A stretch of 64,000 bases of DNA from Paraeggerthella hongkongensis (GCF_003340345.1 NZ_PPTQ01000010.1:62001-126000); one strand, 5' to 3'. Numbered from the stretch's first letter, positions 32,282-42,512 are shown. Made by a program: numbers and translations. The notes: generated by a model not told the origin, from the letters alone.

Positions 32282-33238
32282 ATGATAAACGAATATCGGC
32301 ACACCCCTGTTCTGCTCGCCGAGTGCCTCGAATACTCGAACCTCAAACCACAGCATACATTCGTGGATGCAACACTCGGCGGTGCAGGGCATTCCCTCGA
32401 AGCGGCCAAGCTCATCGGGAGCGCGGGTACGCTCATCGGCATCGATCAAGACGAAGTGGCGCTTGCCGCCGCTCGTCAAAAACTCGGGACGTTGCCTGAT
32501 GATGTACGCCCGCGCCTCGAATTGGTGCGCGGCAACTTCGGTGATATGGACGACGCGCTTCTCAGTGTGGAAGTGCCCGGGGTCGACGCGTTCTTGTTCG
32601 ACCTTGGCGTATCGTCGGTCCAGATCGACACACCGTCTCGAGGCTTCTCCTTCAAGGAGAACGGCCCTCTTGATATGCGGATGGATCCGGGGAAACAAAC
32701 CCTAACCGCAGCAGAGATCATCAACACCTACAACGCAGCAGATCTCACTCGGATCATCCGTACGTACTCTGACGAGAAGTGGGCCAGTCGCATAGCCGAC
32801 TTCGTGGTCCGCGAACGTCAGAACGGGCCCATCGAGACAAGCGCGCAGTTGGTCGACCTGATCAAGGCTGCCATCCCGGCATCGGCGCGCCGAGCGGGAG
32901 GGCATCCGGCGAAGCGCACGTTCCAGGCGCTTCGCATCGAGGTGAACGGCGAGCTCGACGTGCTCAAGCGCGGACTGGACGCGGCCATACGCTGGCTGAA
33001 TCCCGGGGGCAGGCTGGTGGTCATCAGCTACCACTCGCTTGAGGATCGCATCGTGAAGGACGCGTTCCAATCCTTCGCCCGTCGATGCACCTGCCCGCCC
33101 GACCTTCCGGTCTGCGTGTGCGGGAAAGAGCCGATACTCGACATAGTAACGCGTAAGCCGGTCCTACCGACCGCTGAAGAAATAGAGCGCAATCCGCGCG
33201 CTCGCAGCGCAAAGCTGCGCATCGCGCAGAAGCGCTGA
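32282..33238 (+). CDS. rsmH: 16S rRNA (cytosine1402-N4)-methyltransferase RsmH
   Basis: A 318-residue SAM-dependent enzyme that methylates C1402 in the ribosomal P site. Seen are the family start YRHTPVLLAECLE, the SAM motif FVDATLGGAGHS, GIDQDEVAL, FLFDLGVSSVQID and the C-terminal ISYHSLEDRIVKDAF. ATG 32282 has AAGG 9 nt upstream; a GTG at 32273 is the alternative start. It lies 18 nt after mraZ. Confidence 0.95.
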   Translation: MINEYRHTPVLLAECLEYSNLKPQHTFVDATLGGAGHSLEAAKLIGSAGTLIGIDQDEVALAAARQKLGTLPDDVRPRLELVRGNFGDMDDALLSVEVPGVDAFLFDLGVSSVQIDTPSRGFSFKENGPLDMRMDPGKQTLTAAEIINTYNAADLTRIIRTYSDEKWASRIADFVVRERQNGPIETSAQLVDLIKAAIPASARRAGGHPAKRTFQALRIEVNGELDVLKRGLDAAIRWLNPGGRLVVISYHSLEDRIVKDAFQSFARRCTCPPDLPVCVCGKEPILDIVTRKPVLPTAEEIERNPRARSAKLRIAQKR

Positions 33239-33303
33239 ACAACGAAAACCGCAGAACGTACACCACCCGAACAGGCAGCTAAAACGAAGAAAGGGGGTTG
33301 GGC

Positions 33304-33768
33304 ATGAGCGCAGCACCGGCGTATTCCTATTATCCTGAGCGCGTACCTGAGCGTGAGCGCAAGGCTCGCATCAGCGTGGTTCCGGGTCGCGGCACGCGCA
33401 CGCAGCCCGCTTCCCTTCCTTCCAACGTCGTGTTCTTGGCGAAGGCCGTTGCCGTCGTTTTGGTGGTGGCCGCGCTGGTTGCGTTCGTGCGCATCGGGCT
33501 TATGTCCGCTACGGTTTCCACCACCATGAGCTCCACGCAGCTTTCCAGCCAGATCAGCGATGCCCGTTCCTCGGGCGCTGCGCTCGAGGTGTCCCAAAGC
33601 GCGCTGTCAAACCCCACGAAGGTCAAGCAGCAGGCGGGCAAGCTGGGCATGGCCGCTCCTGAGGCAACCGGCGTGATCGAGCTGGGCAAAGACGTCGTTG
33701 CTACCGACGAGTCCGGCTCCCTGTCGCTTTCGAAGAGCATTGCCATAGCCGCCGGCGCTGGAGCGTAA
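33304..33768 (+). CDS. ftsL: FtsL-like cell division protein
   Basis: A 154-residue bitopic protein with an N-terminal cytoplasmic stretch, one membrane segment (NVVFLAKAVAVVLVVAALVAFVRI, ~40-63) and a helical extracytoplasmic part that is a likely short coiled coil. Sequence conservation is low, as usual for FtsL. The call rests on topology and on the position between rsmH and the class B penicillin-binding protein. AAGGGGG precedes ATG 33304. Confidence 0.75.
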   Translation: MSAAPAYSYYPERVPERERKARISVVPGRGTRTQPASLPSNVVFLAKAVAVVLVVAALVAFVRIGLMSATVSTTMSSTQLSSQISDARSSGAALEVSQSALSNPTKVKQQAGKLGMAAPEATGVIELGKDVVATDESGSLSLSKSIAIAAGAGA

Positions 33769-33772
33769 AACC

Positions 33773-35677
33773 GTGGCCGATAGATCTCACATGCCGCGAG
33801 GCGAGCGTTCCGCTCGCGGTCGCGGAAGCTCCCGCTCGTCTGCGCGTCCTCCGAAGTCTCATGGTTCGCGCGGCTCCCGCGGTTCTCGCGGCGCGCGCCC
33901 TTCGCATACGGGCGGGCGCGGTTCGTTCGCCGACGTCGGAGCCGATTCCAATCGCGTGTTCCTTCCCATCCTGGTATTCGCGGTCATCGCGGCGCTCTTC
34001 TTGCTGCGCCTGGTGTTCTTGCAGGTGGTCGATGCGCCGCGCATGGCGGCCGAAGCGGAGAACGCGCGCATGAGCTACGACTGGATCGAGCCGCGCCGCG
34101 GAACTATCTACGATCGCAACGGTGTGGTGCTTGCCACGTCCGTCGAGTCCACCACCATCTACGTGGATCCCACCGAAGTGGACAATGCTGATGCTACGGC
34201 TCAGACGCTCGTCGACGTGCTGGGCGGGCAGAAGTCCGACTATCTGCCGGCCATCACGGCTTCGGGGACGCGCTACTCCGTCATCAAGGAGAAGGCCGAC
34301 GTCGAAGTGGGTGAGCAGGTGCGCGCGCGCGTGAGCGAGGTCACGAAGAAGGACGCCGCGTACGAAGGCAAGGACCTGGGAATTCGCTATAAAACGCTGT
34401 GGAAGCGCGAGTACCCCAACGGCCAGGTGGGCGGCCAGGTGGTAGGCGCGTGCAAGCTCGACACGGAAATCGAGAACAACCGCGAGTACTACGAGGGCGT
34501 TTCGGGCTTGGAGCTGTACTACAACGACATCCTGTCCGGCGAAGCCGGGTACACGCGCGAGGAGCGCAGCCCCGACGGCACGCCGATTCCGGGCGGCACG
34601 CGGGACTCGAAGGCCGCCGTGGACGGCCAGGACATCATCATATCGATCGACATCGAACTGCAGCAGTACGTCGAAGAGCGCCTTACGGCCGACGAGAAGG
34701 GCATCACGGCGAACGGCGGCAGCGCGATCGTGATGGACGGCGGCACGGGCGAGATCTACGCCGCCGCGTCGCTTCCGCTGCTCAACCCTGCGGATCGTAC
34801 GGAGATGAAGCCGGACGCTCCGAAGCTCAAGTGCGTGACCGACCTGTTCGAGCCGGGCTCCATCTTCAAATCGGTGTCGGCCATGGCCATTTTGGAGTCG
34901 GGCACCATGACGCCCGACAGCGAGCTGTTCTGCCCGGCCTACATCGAAGCTGACGGGTTCGTCATCTCGGACGCGCACGAGCGCGGCGATGCGACGTTCA
35001 CGTTGCGCCAGATCATGGACCAGTCGTCGAACGTCGGCATATCGCTGGCCACCGAGAAGATGGGCTTCCAGAACCTGTACAACAAGATCAACGAGTACAA
35101 CCTGCACACCAAGACGGGCGTGGACTATCCGGGCGAGGGGGAGATCGGCACTGACTACCTGGGCAATCTGCTGCCGTTCGACCAGTGGAGCAAGGTCACC
35201 GGCTACAACGTCAGCTTCGGTCAGGGCATGTCGCTCACGCCGCTGCAGATCACTCGATGGTACGGCGCGCTTGTGAACGACGGCGTGGAGTGCACGCCTC
35301 ATTTCCTGCTCTCGAAGCCTCAAAGCGGCGAGACGCCCGAATACGCCACCGAGCAGGTTATCGAGAACAAAGCGGCCATCGCGGATTTGACCAGCATGCT
35401 CAAGTCCGTGGTGTCGGAGGGCACCGGCAAGAAGGCCGCTATCGAAGGGTTCAACGTGGCGGGAAAAACCTCGACGGCCGAGATTTACGACGAGGTGAAC
35501 GGCGGGTATCGAAAAGGCGTGTACAACCTGGCCTTCACCGGTTTTTTGGCCGACTCGTCAAGCCAATTGGTTTGTTTTGTGGGTGCAAACGAGGTTCCCA
35601 CCGACGGTGTGGTCACGCCAATTTTTAAGGATATAATGGCAACAGCCATCGACCGTTTCAACATATATCCGGAGTGA
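33773..35677 (+). CDS. ftsI: Class B penicillin-binding protein (FtsI/PBP3-like)
   Basis: A 634-residue septal transpeptidase. An Arg/Ser-rich cytoplasmic tail precedes one membrane segment (FLPILVFAVIAALFLLRLVFLQVV). The dimerisation domain begins RRGTIYDRNGVVLA. The transpeptidase motifs are SxxK in EPGSIFKSVSAMAI, SxN in DQSSNVGIS, and KTS in NVAGKTSTAEIYDE. No PASTA domain follows. The start is GTG 33773, 4 nt after ftsL. Confidence 0.92.
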   Translation: MADRSHMPRGERSARGRGSSRSSARPPKSHGSRGSRGSRGARPSHTGGRGSFADVGADSNRVFLPILVFAVIAALFLLRLVFLQVVDAPRMAAEAENARMSYDWIEPRRGTIYDRNGVVLATSVESTTIYVDPTEVDNADATAQTLVDVLGGQKSDYLPAITASGTRYSVIKEKADVEVGEQVRARVSEVTKKDAAYEGKDLGIRYKTLWKREYPNGQVGGQVVGACKLDTEIENNREYYEGVSGLELYYNDILSGEAGYTREERSPDGTPIPGGTRDSKAAVDGQDIIISIDIELQQYVEERLTADEKGITANGGSAIVMDGGTGEIYAAASLPLLNPADRTEMKPDAPKLKCVTDLFEPGSIFKSVSAMAILESGTMTPDSELFCPAYIEADGFVISDAHERGDATFTLRQIMDQSSNVGISLATEKMGFQNLYNKINEYNLHTKTGVDYPGEGEIGTDYLGNLLPFDQWSKVTGYNVSFGQGMSLTPLQITRWYGALVNDGVECTPHFLLSKPQSGETPEYATEQVIENKAAIADLTSMLKSVVSEGTGKKAAIEGFNVAGKTSTAEIYDEVNGGYRKGVYNLAFTGFLADSSSQLVCFVGANEVPTDGVVTPIFKDIMATAIDRFNIYPE

Positions 35678-35684
35678 GGAAGCT

Positions 35685-37184
35685 ATGGGCAAGACCTGTA
35701 CCGAACTGTTCGCGGGCATAGACTGCACCATTATCGGCAACGCTGATGACGTGGCGGAGGGCATCGCCTATCGCAGCGACCGGGTTCAGCCGGACGACGC
35801 GTTTTTCTGCATCGTCGGCTTCACGACGGACGGCCATTCCTTTGCGCAAGACGCCATCGATCGCGGTGCGAAGGTGCTGGTCGTCGAGCGGAAAGTGTAC
35901 TTGGCCGACGCGACCGACGTCACGGAGGTCGTGGTGAAGGACACGCGCAAGGCCATGGCTGTTGCGGCGGCGAACTTCTACGACCATCCTTCCAAGGACC
36001 TGTCGCTGGTGGGCATCACCGGCACGAACGGCAAGACCACCACCACCTACCTGGTGGAGCATATCGCGAAGGTGGCCGGCAAGCGCACGGGCGTCATCGG
36101 AACCGTGGGCGTTCGCATGGGCGGCGTGAGCGAGAAGTCCGCGCACACCACGCCCGAATCGCCCGATTTGCAGCAGCTGTTCGCGCGCATGCGCGACGAG
36201 CGCTGCGACACGGTGGCCATGGAGGTCAGCTCGCACGCGCTCGATCTGGAGCGCACATGGGGCACGACCTTCGCTGTCACGGCGTTTTCGAACCTGACGC
36301 AGGATCACCTGGACTACCATCATACGTTCGAGGCGTACTTCGAAGCGAAGGCGCGCTTGTTCTCGAAGGACTATCCCGCACGCCGCGTCATCTGCATCGA
36401 CGACAAGTGGGGCAAGGAACTCCTGCGCCGCTGCTCGGTGGCCGAGGACAACGTGGTGACCACCGGCTTCGACCCGTCCGCTCAGATTCATCCGGTGGAC
36501 GTGCAGTACGCGCCCACGCACACCACCGTCACGCTCGACGTGCGCGGCAGCCGCTTGACGTTCGACTACCCTCTGGTGGGCAAGTTCAACGTGGAAAACG
36601 TCATGTGCGCGTTCGGCATTGGGCTTCAGCTGGGATTCTCAGCTGACGTGATCGTGGAGGCCCTTGAAGAGGCCCCGCAGATTCCCGGCCGCCTGGAGCG
36701 CGTGGATGCGGAGCATACCGGCAACGTATCGGTGTTCGTGGATTACGCCCACACGCCCGATGCGCTGGAAAAGGCGCTCGGATCCATCATGGCGCTCACG
36801 CCGGGCCGCACCATCTGCGTGTTCGGCTGCGGCGGCGATCGCGATGCCAGCAAGCGGCCCATCATGGGACGCGCGGCGCTTGCGGCCGATTACGCCGTGG
36901 TGACTTCGGACAACCCGCGCACGGAGGATCCCAACGCCATCATCGAGGACATCGTAAGCGGCATGGGCGCGGGCTTGGATCGCTTCGACGTGGAACCCGA
37001 TCGCCGCGCGGCCATCGCTCGCGCGCTGCAAATCGCGAAGCCCGGCGATTCGGTGCTCGTGGCCGGCAAGGGGCACGAGGACTACCAGTTGGTGGGCAAC
37101 CAGGTGCTTTCGTTCGACGATCGCGTGGTAGCCGCCGAAGAGCTGGAGCGCGCGTTCGGCCCTGGCTCTGGATCGCAGGAGTAG
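35685..37184 (+). CDS. murE: UDP-MurNAc-tripeptide synthetase MurE
   Basis: A 499-residue cytoplasmic ligase adding the third amino acid to UDP-MurNAc-L-Ala-D-Glu. The ATP loop GITGTNGKTTTTYLVEHI is at about residue 110, with HTTPESPDLQ, NLTQDHLDYH and the C-terminal CGGDRDASKRPIMG. The segment TSDNPRTEDP carries the DNPR motif associated with meso-diaminopimelate specificity, so mDAP at position 3 is likely. It lies 7 nt after the PBP gene. Confidence 0.93.
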   Translation: MGKTCTELFAGIDCTIIGNADDVAEGIAYRSDRVQPDDAFFCIVGFTTDGHSFAQDAIDRGAKVLVVERKVYLADATDVTEVVVKDTRKAMAVAAANFYDHPSKDLSLVGITGTNGKTTTTYLVEHIAKVAGKRTGVIGTVGVRMGGVSEKSAHTTPESPDLQQLFARMRDERCDTVAMEVSSHALDLERTWGTTFAVTAFSNLTQDHLDYHHTFEAYFEAKARLFSKDYPARRVICIDDKWGKELLRRCSVAEDNVVTTGFDPSAQIHPVDVQYAPTHTTVTLDVRGSRLTFDYPLVGKFNVENVMCAFGIGLQLGFSADVIVEALEEAPQIPGRLERVDAEHTGNVSVFVDYAHTPDALEKALGSIMALTPGRTICVFGCGGDRDASKRPIMGRAALAADYAVVTSDNPRTEDPNAIIEDIVSGMGAGLDRFDVEPDRRAAIARALQIAKPGDSVLVAGKGHEDYQLVGNQVLSFDDRVVAAEELERAFGPGSGSQE

Positions 37185-37187
37185 CGC

Positions 37188-38672
37188 ATGCGCTTGAACC
37201 TCAAACAGATAGCCGCCTGCACGAGCGGCTCCTTTTCGGTAGAGCCGCTTGATGCGTGCGTTATCGCAACGGGCCTGACGTGGGATTCCCGTGACGTAAA
37301 ACCGGGCGACGCGTACCTGGCTTTGCCGGGCGAGCGCGTGGACGGCCATGATTTCGTGGCCGCAGCCTTGCGCGCGGGGGCCGTGTGCGCGCTTGTCATG
37401 CAGCCGATCGATCCGTCCGTGCAGATGCTCGCGCGCGAGCTGGGCGCTGCCGTGATCGAGGTGTCGGACACCGCGCATGCCGTGACCGACCTGGCGCGCG
37501 AGTGGCGCGGCCACCTGAAGGGCCGCATTATCGCGCTGACCGGCTCTACGGGCAAGACCACGACCAAGAACCTGGTGCGCGACGTGCTTGCCGCTTCCCA
37601 CACGGTGGTGGCGACCGCCGGCAATCAGAACAACGAGCTGGGAGTTCCCAAGACCCTGCTGAACGCCCAGCCGGAAACCCAGGCCGTGGTCGTGGAAATG
37701 GGCATGCGCGGCTTGGGCCAGCTTGCCGACCTGTGCGATTTCGTGCGCCCCGATTGGGGCATCGTGGTGAACGTGGGCGAAAGCCACATCGAGCTGCTGG
37801 GAAGCCGCCAGAACATCGCGCGCGCCAAAGCCGAGCTGCTGTGCGCCCTGCCCGAGGGCACGGGCCGCGCGTTCGTGAACGCCGACGATGACTTCGCCTC
37901 GTACGTGCGCGATCACGCATGCCTTGACAAGCGCCGGGTGGACACGGTGCTGTTCGACGGATCGTTGCAGGCGGCCGACCGTCGCGCGGCTTTCTCCGAG
38001 CAGGATCGCGCGAACGCGTCCGTGTGGGCCGAGCAGATCGAGCTTGACGACCAAGGTCGCCCTTGTTTCATGCTGCACGCGTGCGGTTTCGCCGAGGACG
38101 GCGCGCACGAGGCGGTCGCGTGCTCGCTCAACCTGCGCGGGCTGCACAACGTGTCCAACGCCTGCGTCGCCGCGGCGGTGGGGCGTTCGTTCGGCATGAG
38201 CCTGCACGATGTTGCGGGCGCGCTTGCCAAGGCCGAGCCCGAGGCGGGACGGCAGGAAGTGCTCGAGGCGCGCGGCGGTTTCACCGTGGTGAACGACGCG
38301 TACAACGCGAATCCGGATTCCATGCGAGCGTCGTTGTCGACGTTCTGCTCGCTGAACGTTTCCGGAAAGCGCATCGCCGTGCTGGGAGACATGGGAGAGC
38401 TGGGCGACTACGCGTTGGCATGCCATGCCGGCATCGGGCGCCTGGCTGCGGATCTGCCCCTTGATCGACTGGTGTGCGTGGGCGAATTGGCGCAGGTCAT
38501 AGCCGATGCTGCAGAAGAGTTCGGCATGGAGCCCGGGCGCATCGTGCGCGCGGCGGCGTTGTCTGAGGTTTTGGATTGTTTGGACGATTGCGTAGAGCCC
38601 GGCGATGCCGTGCTGGTGAAGGCATCTCACTTCATGGGTCTCGAACGCGTAGTCAAAGGACTGGTTAATTAA
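37188..38672 (+). CDS. murF: UDP-MurNAc-tripeptide:D-Ala-D-Ala ligase MurF
   Basis: A 494-residue cytoplasmic ligase completing the UDP-MurNAc-pentapeptide. It shows LTWDSRDVKPGDAYLALPGERVDGHDF, the ATP loop ALTGSTGKTTTKNLVRDVL near residue 115, EMGMRG and FTVVNDAYNANPDSMRASL, all typical of MurF. It begins 3 nt after murE and ends 1 nt before mraY, so translation is probably coupled. No ddl gene is in this cluster. Confidence 0.94.
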   Translation: MRLNLKQIAACTSGSFSVEPLDACVIATGLTWDSRDVKPGDAYLALPGERVDGHDFVAAALRAGAVCALVMQPIDPSVQMLARELGAAVIEVSDTAHAVTDLAREWRGHLKGRIIALTGSTGKTTTKNLVRDVLAASHTVVATAGNQNNELGVPKTLLNAQPETQAVVVEMGMRGLGQLADLCDFVRPDWGIVVNVGESHIELLGSRQNIARAKAELLCALPEGTGRAFVNADDDFASYVRDHACLDKRRVDTVLFDGSLQAADRRAAFSEQDRANASVWAEQIELDDQGRPCFMLHACGFAEDGAHEAVACSLNLRGLHNVSNACVAAAVGRSFGMSLHDVAGALAKAEPEAGRQEVLEARGGFTVVNDAYNANPDSMRASLSTFCSLNVSGKRIAVLGDMGELGDYALACHAGIGRLAADLPLDRLVCVGELAQVIADAAEEFGMEPGRIVRAAALSEVLDCLDDCVEPGDAVLVKASHFMGLERVVKGLVN

Positions 38673-38673
38673 T

Positions 38674-39720
38674 ATGTTCACTATTTTCGCTCAATACCCG
38701 ACGTTTCTCGTGTTCTTGGCCATCGTGCTGGCCATTGCGTTCACCATCGTGCTGATGCCGGCATGGATCAAGCTTTTGAAGTCGAGCCATATCGGGCAGC
38801 AGGTGCGTGCGGACGGGCCTGAAAGCCATCTGGTCAAGCAGGGCACGCCTACCATGGGCGGCGTCATCATGCTAGTGGCCGTTGTGGCGGTTGCTCTGCT
38901 GGTGGGCAAGCCCACGGCCGAAACGTTCGCGCTTGTGAGCGCTACCGTTCTGACCGGCGCGTTGGGGCTTATCGACGACGCGTCGAAGGTGGTCAAGGAG
39001 CGTTCCCTGGGCTTGACCCCGAAGGCCAAGCTGGTGGGCCAGTTCCTTATCGCTACGGTGTTCTGCCTGGTTGCGGTGAACTGGCTGCACGTTGCCCCCA
39101 CGGTTGAGATCCCGTTCGTCTACACGTTCGACCTGGGCGTTCTGACCACGGTCGTGCCCGTTGGGGACGGTATCGCCATCCCTTGGCTGTACCTGGCGTT
39201 CGTGGACATCCTGCTGGTGGGCCTGTGCAACGCGGTGAACCTCACCGACGGGTTGGACGGCCTGGCGGCGGGAACGGTCATGATCGTCATGATCGTCATG
39301 GCGGCCATCGCGTACCGCTCCGACATGCTCGAGCCCGCCATCTTCGGTGCGGCGCTTGCGGGCGCGTGCATCGGCTTTCTGTGGTTCAACTCCTTCCCGG
39401 CCGACATCTTCATGGGCGACACGGGTTCGCTCGCTCTGGGCATGTCGCTTGGGTGCCTTGCGGTTCTCACCAAGTCCGAGTTCATCGTGCTCATCATCGG
39501 CGGCCTGTTCGTGGCCGAGGCGCTGTCGGTCATGATCCAGGTGCTGTACTACAAGAAAACGAAGAAGCGCATCTTCTTGATGGCTCCGTTGCACCACCAT
39601 TTCGAGAAGAAGGGCTGGAGCGAAACGAAGGTGGTCGTGCGATTCTGGATCATCTCCGGCGTTCTGGCTGCAACGGGCTTCTCCCTGTACTTCGCCGAAA
39701 CGCTCATGGCGGTGGCGTAG
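38674..39720 (+). CDS. mraY: Phospho-MurNAc-pentapeptide translocase MraY
   Basis: A 348-residue, ten-segment membrane enzyme that makes lipid I. The diagnostic parts are present: KQGTPTMGGVIML, GLIDDASKVVKERSLGLTPKAK (catalytic Asp pair), NAVNLTDGLDGLAAG, the FMGDTGSLALG motif and MAPLHHHFEKKGWSETKVVVRFW. It lies between murF and murD with almost no spacing. Confidence 0.96.
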   Translation: MFTIFAQYPTFLVFLAIVLAIAFTIVLMPAWIKLLKSSHIGQQVRADGPESHLVKQGTPTMGGVIMLVAVVAVALLVGKPTAETFALVSATVLTGALGLIDDASKVVKERSLGLTPKAKLVGQFLIATVFCLVAVNWLHVAPTVEIPFVYTFDLGVLTTVVPVGDGIAIPWLYLAFVDILLVGLCNAVNLTDGLDGLAAGTVMIVMIVMAAIAYRSDMLEPAIFGAALAGACIGFLWFNSFPADIFMGDTGSLALGMSLGCLAVLTKSEFIVLIIGGLFVAEALSVMIQVLYYKKTKKRIFLMAPLHHHFEKKGWSETKVVVRFWIISGVLAATGFSLYFAETLMAVA

Positions 39721-39723
39721 TCT

Positions 39724-41217
39724 ATGGAGGATCGCGTGTACAGATCGCATTGCAAGCGCGCGCCGGAGAACTTGGGGCGCGTGCTCGTTTTGGGGCTTGG
39801 CAAAAGCGGGCGCGCGGTAGCCGATTATCTGGTTGCCGCGGGCGAGCGCGTCGAAAGCCTGACCGTGGCGGCGGGCGCGCGCACGGCGAGCGCCGAGGAC
39901 GCTGCGGCTTCGCTTGCTTCGGCGGGCGCCGCAGTGCTGTTCGACCTCGATCGCATCGAGGGCGCGTTCGATCTTTGCATCGCCAGCCCCGGCATTCCCG
40001 AGGGGTCTTTGCTGTACCGCAGCGCCGCGCAGTGCAGCGCCGAGATCATCGGCGAGGTGGAGTTCGCTTGGCGCGAGAGCGCAGCCGACAGCCGTTGGGT
40101 GGCCATTACGGGCACGAACGGCAAGACCACGGTCACGGCTCTTGTCGCGCACCTGCTTCGCGCCGCCGGCATGAACGCGAAGGCCGTCGGCAACATAGGC
40201 GATACATGCTTGGAGGCCGTGGCGGGTGGCGACACCGACGTGTACGTGGCCGAAGTCTCGTCGTACCAGCTTGCGTCCACCGTCCGGTTCGCGCCGCAGG
40301 TGGCCGTGCTGCTCAACATCACGCCCGACCACCTGCATTGGCACGGCTCCTTGGAGGCGTACCGCGATGCAAAGCTGAAGATCCTCTCGAACCTTGCCGC
40401 CGTTCCGGAATCGGTTGCCGTGCTGGATGCCGTGAACGACGTCGTCCGGGTCGAGGTGCGCCGCCTGCGCGCGCTGGAGCCTGCGCAGCGCGGGTTCTCG
40501 TACGTGCCGCTGGGCACGAGCGCGGGCGTGCGCGGCGACATGCGCGCCGCATGCGGAAGCGAGAATGCGGCGTTTCTGGGACCTGACGGGTGGCTGCACG
40601 TGGCCGAAGGCCAGCATGACCGCGCCCTGGTTCCCGCCGAATCCCTGCTCATCAAAGGCGAGCACAACGTTTCGAACGCGCTTGCCGCAGCGGCGGCGGC
40701 GCTCGCGTTGGGCGCGGACGAGGCGAGCGTGGCCGCGGGCTTGCGCACGTTCGCGCCGCTTGAGCATCGCGTCGAGCCGTGCGGAAGCGTGCGCGGCGCG
40801 GCGTGCTACAACGATTCCAAGGCTACGAACGTCGACGCCACGCTCAAGGCGTTGGCGGCGTTTCCCAAGGCGCGCCCGATCGTTCTTTTGGGCGGCGACG
40901 ACAAGGGCACCGACCTGGCTCCTCTGGTTGCCGCTGCGCACGAGCATGCGCGCGCGGCGGTGTGCTTCGGCGCGGCGGGCGCTCGGTTCGCCGACGCTTT
41001 CGCGGCCGCGTCGCCTGAAGCCCCTGCCGGTTTTGAGCTGTTGCGCGCAGGCGGCCTGGAGGCTGCGTTGGACGAAGCGCTTGCCGTCGCGCGCGCGGGC
41101 GACGTGGTGCTGCTGTCTCCGGCGTGCGCGTCGTTCGACGAGTTCGGCTCGTTCGAGGAGCGCGGCCGCGCATTCAAAAGCCTGGTAGCCGCTCGCGCAG
41201 CGGCGCTGGGCGCGTAG
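39724..41217 (+). CDS. murD: UDP-MurNAc-L-alanine:D-glutamate ligase MurD
   Basis: A 497-residue cytoplasmic ligase. A Rossmann-like start (VLVLGLGKSGRAVADYL), SPGIPEGS, the ATP loop AITGTNGKTTVTALVAHLL at about residue 125, NITPDHLHWHGS and CYNDSKATNVDATLKAL are all seen. Length is at the upper end of the family (usually ~450). It lies between mraY and ftsW in the standard dcw order. Confidence 0.94.
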   Translation: MEDRVYRSHCKRAPENLGRVLVLGLGKSGRAVADYLVAAGERVESLTVAAGARTASAEDAAASLASAGAAVLFDLDRIEGAFDLCIASPGIPEGSLLYRSAAQCSAEIIGEVEFAWRESAADSRWVAITGTNGKTTVTALVAHLLRAAGMNAKAVGNIGDTCLEAVAGGDTDVYVAEVSSYQLASTVRFAPQVAVLLNITPDHLHWHGSLEAYRDAKLKILSNLAAVPESVAVLDAVNDVVRVEVRRLRALEPAQRGFSYVPLGTSAGVRGDMRAACGSENAAFLGPDGWLHVAEGQHDRALVPAESLLIKGEHNVSNALAAAAAALALGADEASVAAGLRTFAPLEHRVEPCGSVRGAACYNDSKATNVDATLKALAAFPKARPIVLLGGDDKGTDLAPLVAAAHEHARAAVCFGAAGARFADAFAAASPEAPAGFELLRAGGLEAALDEALAVARAGDVVLLSPACASFDEFGSFEERGRAFKSLVAARAAALGA

Positions 41218-41227
41218 CGGGTCGGCT

Positions 41228-42508
41228 ATGGCGCGCACGCGAAGCGACAGGCGGGACGCTCCCGCTCACATCATGGGTCCGCAGATCATCCTGCTTCTGA
41301 CGGTTCTCGCCCTCATGCTCATCGGGTTCGTGATGATCTACTCCACGTCGGCGGTCATCACCTTGGCCAAAACGGGCGCGGACGGAGCCGGGAACTCGAT
41401 GGCCGAAACCATCAACCAGATCAAGTTCGCCGTCGTCGGCGTGGTCTTGGCGGTGGTGATATGGAAGTTCGTGCCCGTGTCGCTATGGCGCAGCAACGTG
41501 GTATGGGCGCTGTGGGCCTTGGCGTTCCTGCTGCTCGTGGCCACGGCGGTGGCGGGCGTGGGCGACGAGGAATGGGGCGCTCGCCGCTGGCTCAGCATCG
41601 GCGGCTTCAGCTTGCAGGCGTCCGAGTTCGCCAAGATCGCGCTGATCTTGGTGGCGGCGCGCCTGTTCGCCGACTTCCGTGAGGGGCAGTACACCACAAG
41701 CGCGTTTTTGTGCCTGGTCGGTTTGCTGGTGGTGGCCCCGGTGCTCATGATCTTGGGTCCGCAATCCGACCTGGGAACCGCTATGATCTGCGTGGTGGGC
41801 ATTCTGGCCGTCATGTGGCTGGGGGAGGTTCCGCTTCGGACCATGCTCATCGTGGTGGGCGTGGTGGTCGCGCTGGGCTTGATCGGCATCTTCGGATCGT
41901 CGTACCGCCGCGATCGCCTCATGGTGTTCCTGAATCCGTGGAACGACGGGCAGGGAGGCTTCGATACGGGGTACCAGCTGATCCACTCGCTTTACGCCCT
42001 GTCGGGCGGCGGCTTGTTCGGGCAGGGCTTGGGCAACTCCCATGAGAAGTACCTGTACCTCACGCAGGCCGACACCGACTTCATTTTCGCCATCATCGGC
42101 GAGGAGCTGGGCCTGGTGGGCGCGCTCGTGGTGGTGGCGCTGTTCTTGCTGCTGCTGTACGCGGGCATGCGCATAGCGGGATCGGCCTCCGACAACTTCG
42201 GCACCATGGTTGCCGGCGGTTGCACCATCATGATTGCGTTCCAGGCGTTTCTCAACATAGCCATGGTCATCGGGTGCTTTCCCGTGGTGGGAAAGCCGCT
42301 GCCCTTCGTGTCGTCGGGCGGATCGTCGCTGGTGGCCATGTTGATCATGGTCGGGATCATTTTGTCGGTGTCCCAAAGCGCGAACGGCCCCACGGTGTAC
42401 GATCGCCGACGTGCCGATCTGCGCGTGGTGCGCGCCGCCGAGCCCAGCTTGGACGGCAGGGGCGAGGGGCGCGGGTCAAGATCGTCGTCTCGACGTGGCA
42501 GGAGGTAG
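41228..42508 (+). CDS. ftsW: Septal peptidoglycan polymerase FtsW
   Basis: A 426-residue SEDS-family membrane protein with about ten segments; it polymerises lipid II together with FtsI. The family parts IYSTSA, RRWLSIGGFSLQASEFAKIALI, GPQSDLGTAMI, YQLIHSLYALSGGGLFGQGLGNS and GKPLPFVSSGGSSL are all present. A charged cytoplasmic tail ends RSSSRRGRR. It is followed by murG 4 nt later. Confidence 0.95.
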   Translation: MARTRSDRRDAPAHIMGPQIILLLTVLALMLIGFVMIYSTSAVITLAKTGADGAGNSMAETINQIKFAVVGVVLAVVIWKFVPVSLWRSNVVWALWALAFLLLVATAVAGVGDEEWGARRWLSIGGFSLQASEFAKIALILVAARLFADFREGQYTTSAFLCLVGLLVVAPVLMILGPQSDLGTAMICVVGILAVMWLGEVPLRTMLIVVGVVVALGLIGIFGSSYRRDRLMVFLNPWNDGQGGFDTGYQLIHSLYALSGGGLFGQGLGNSHEKYLYLTQADTDFIFAIIGEELGLVGALVVVALFLLLLYAGMRIAGSASDNFGTMVAGGCTIMIAFQAFLNIAMVIGCFPVVGKPLPFVSSGGSSLVAMLIMVGIILSVSQSANGPTVYDRRRADLRVVRAAEPSLDGRGEGRGSRSSSRRGRR

Positions 42509-42512
42509 CGTC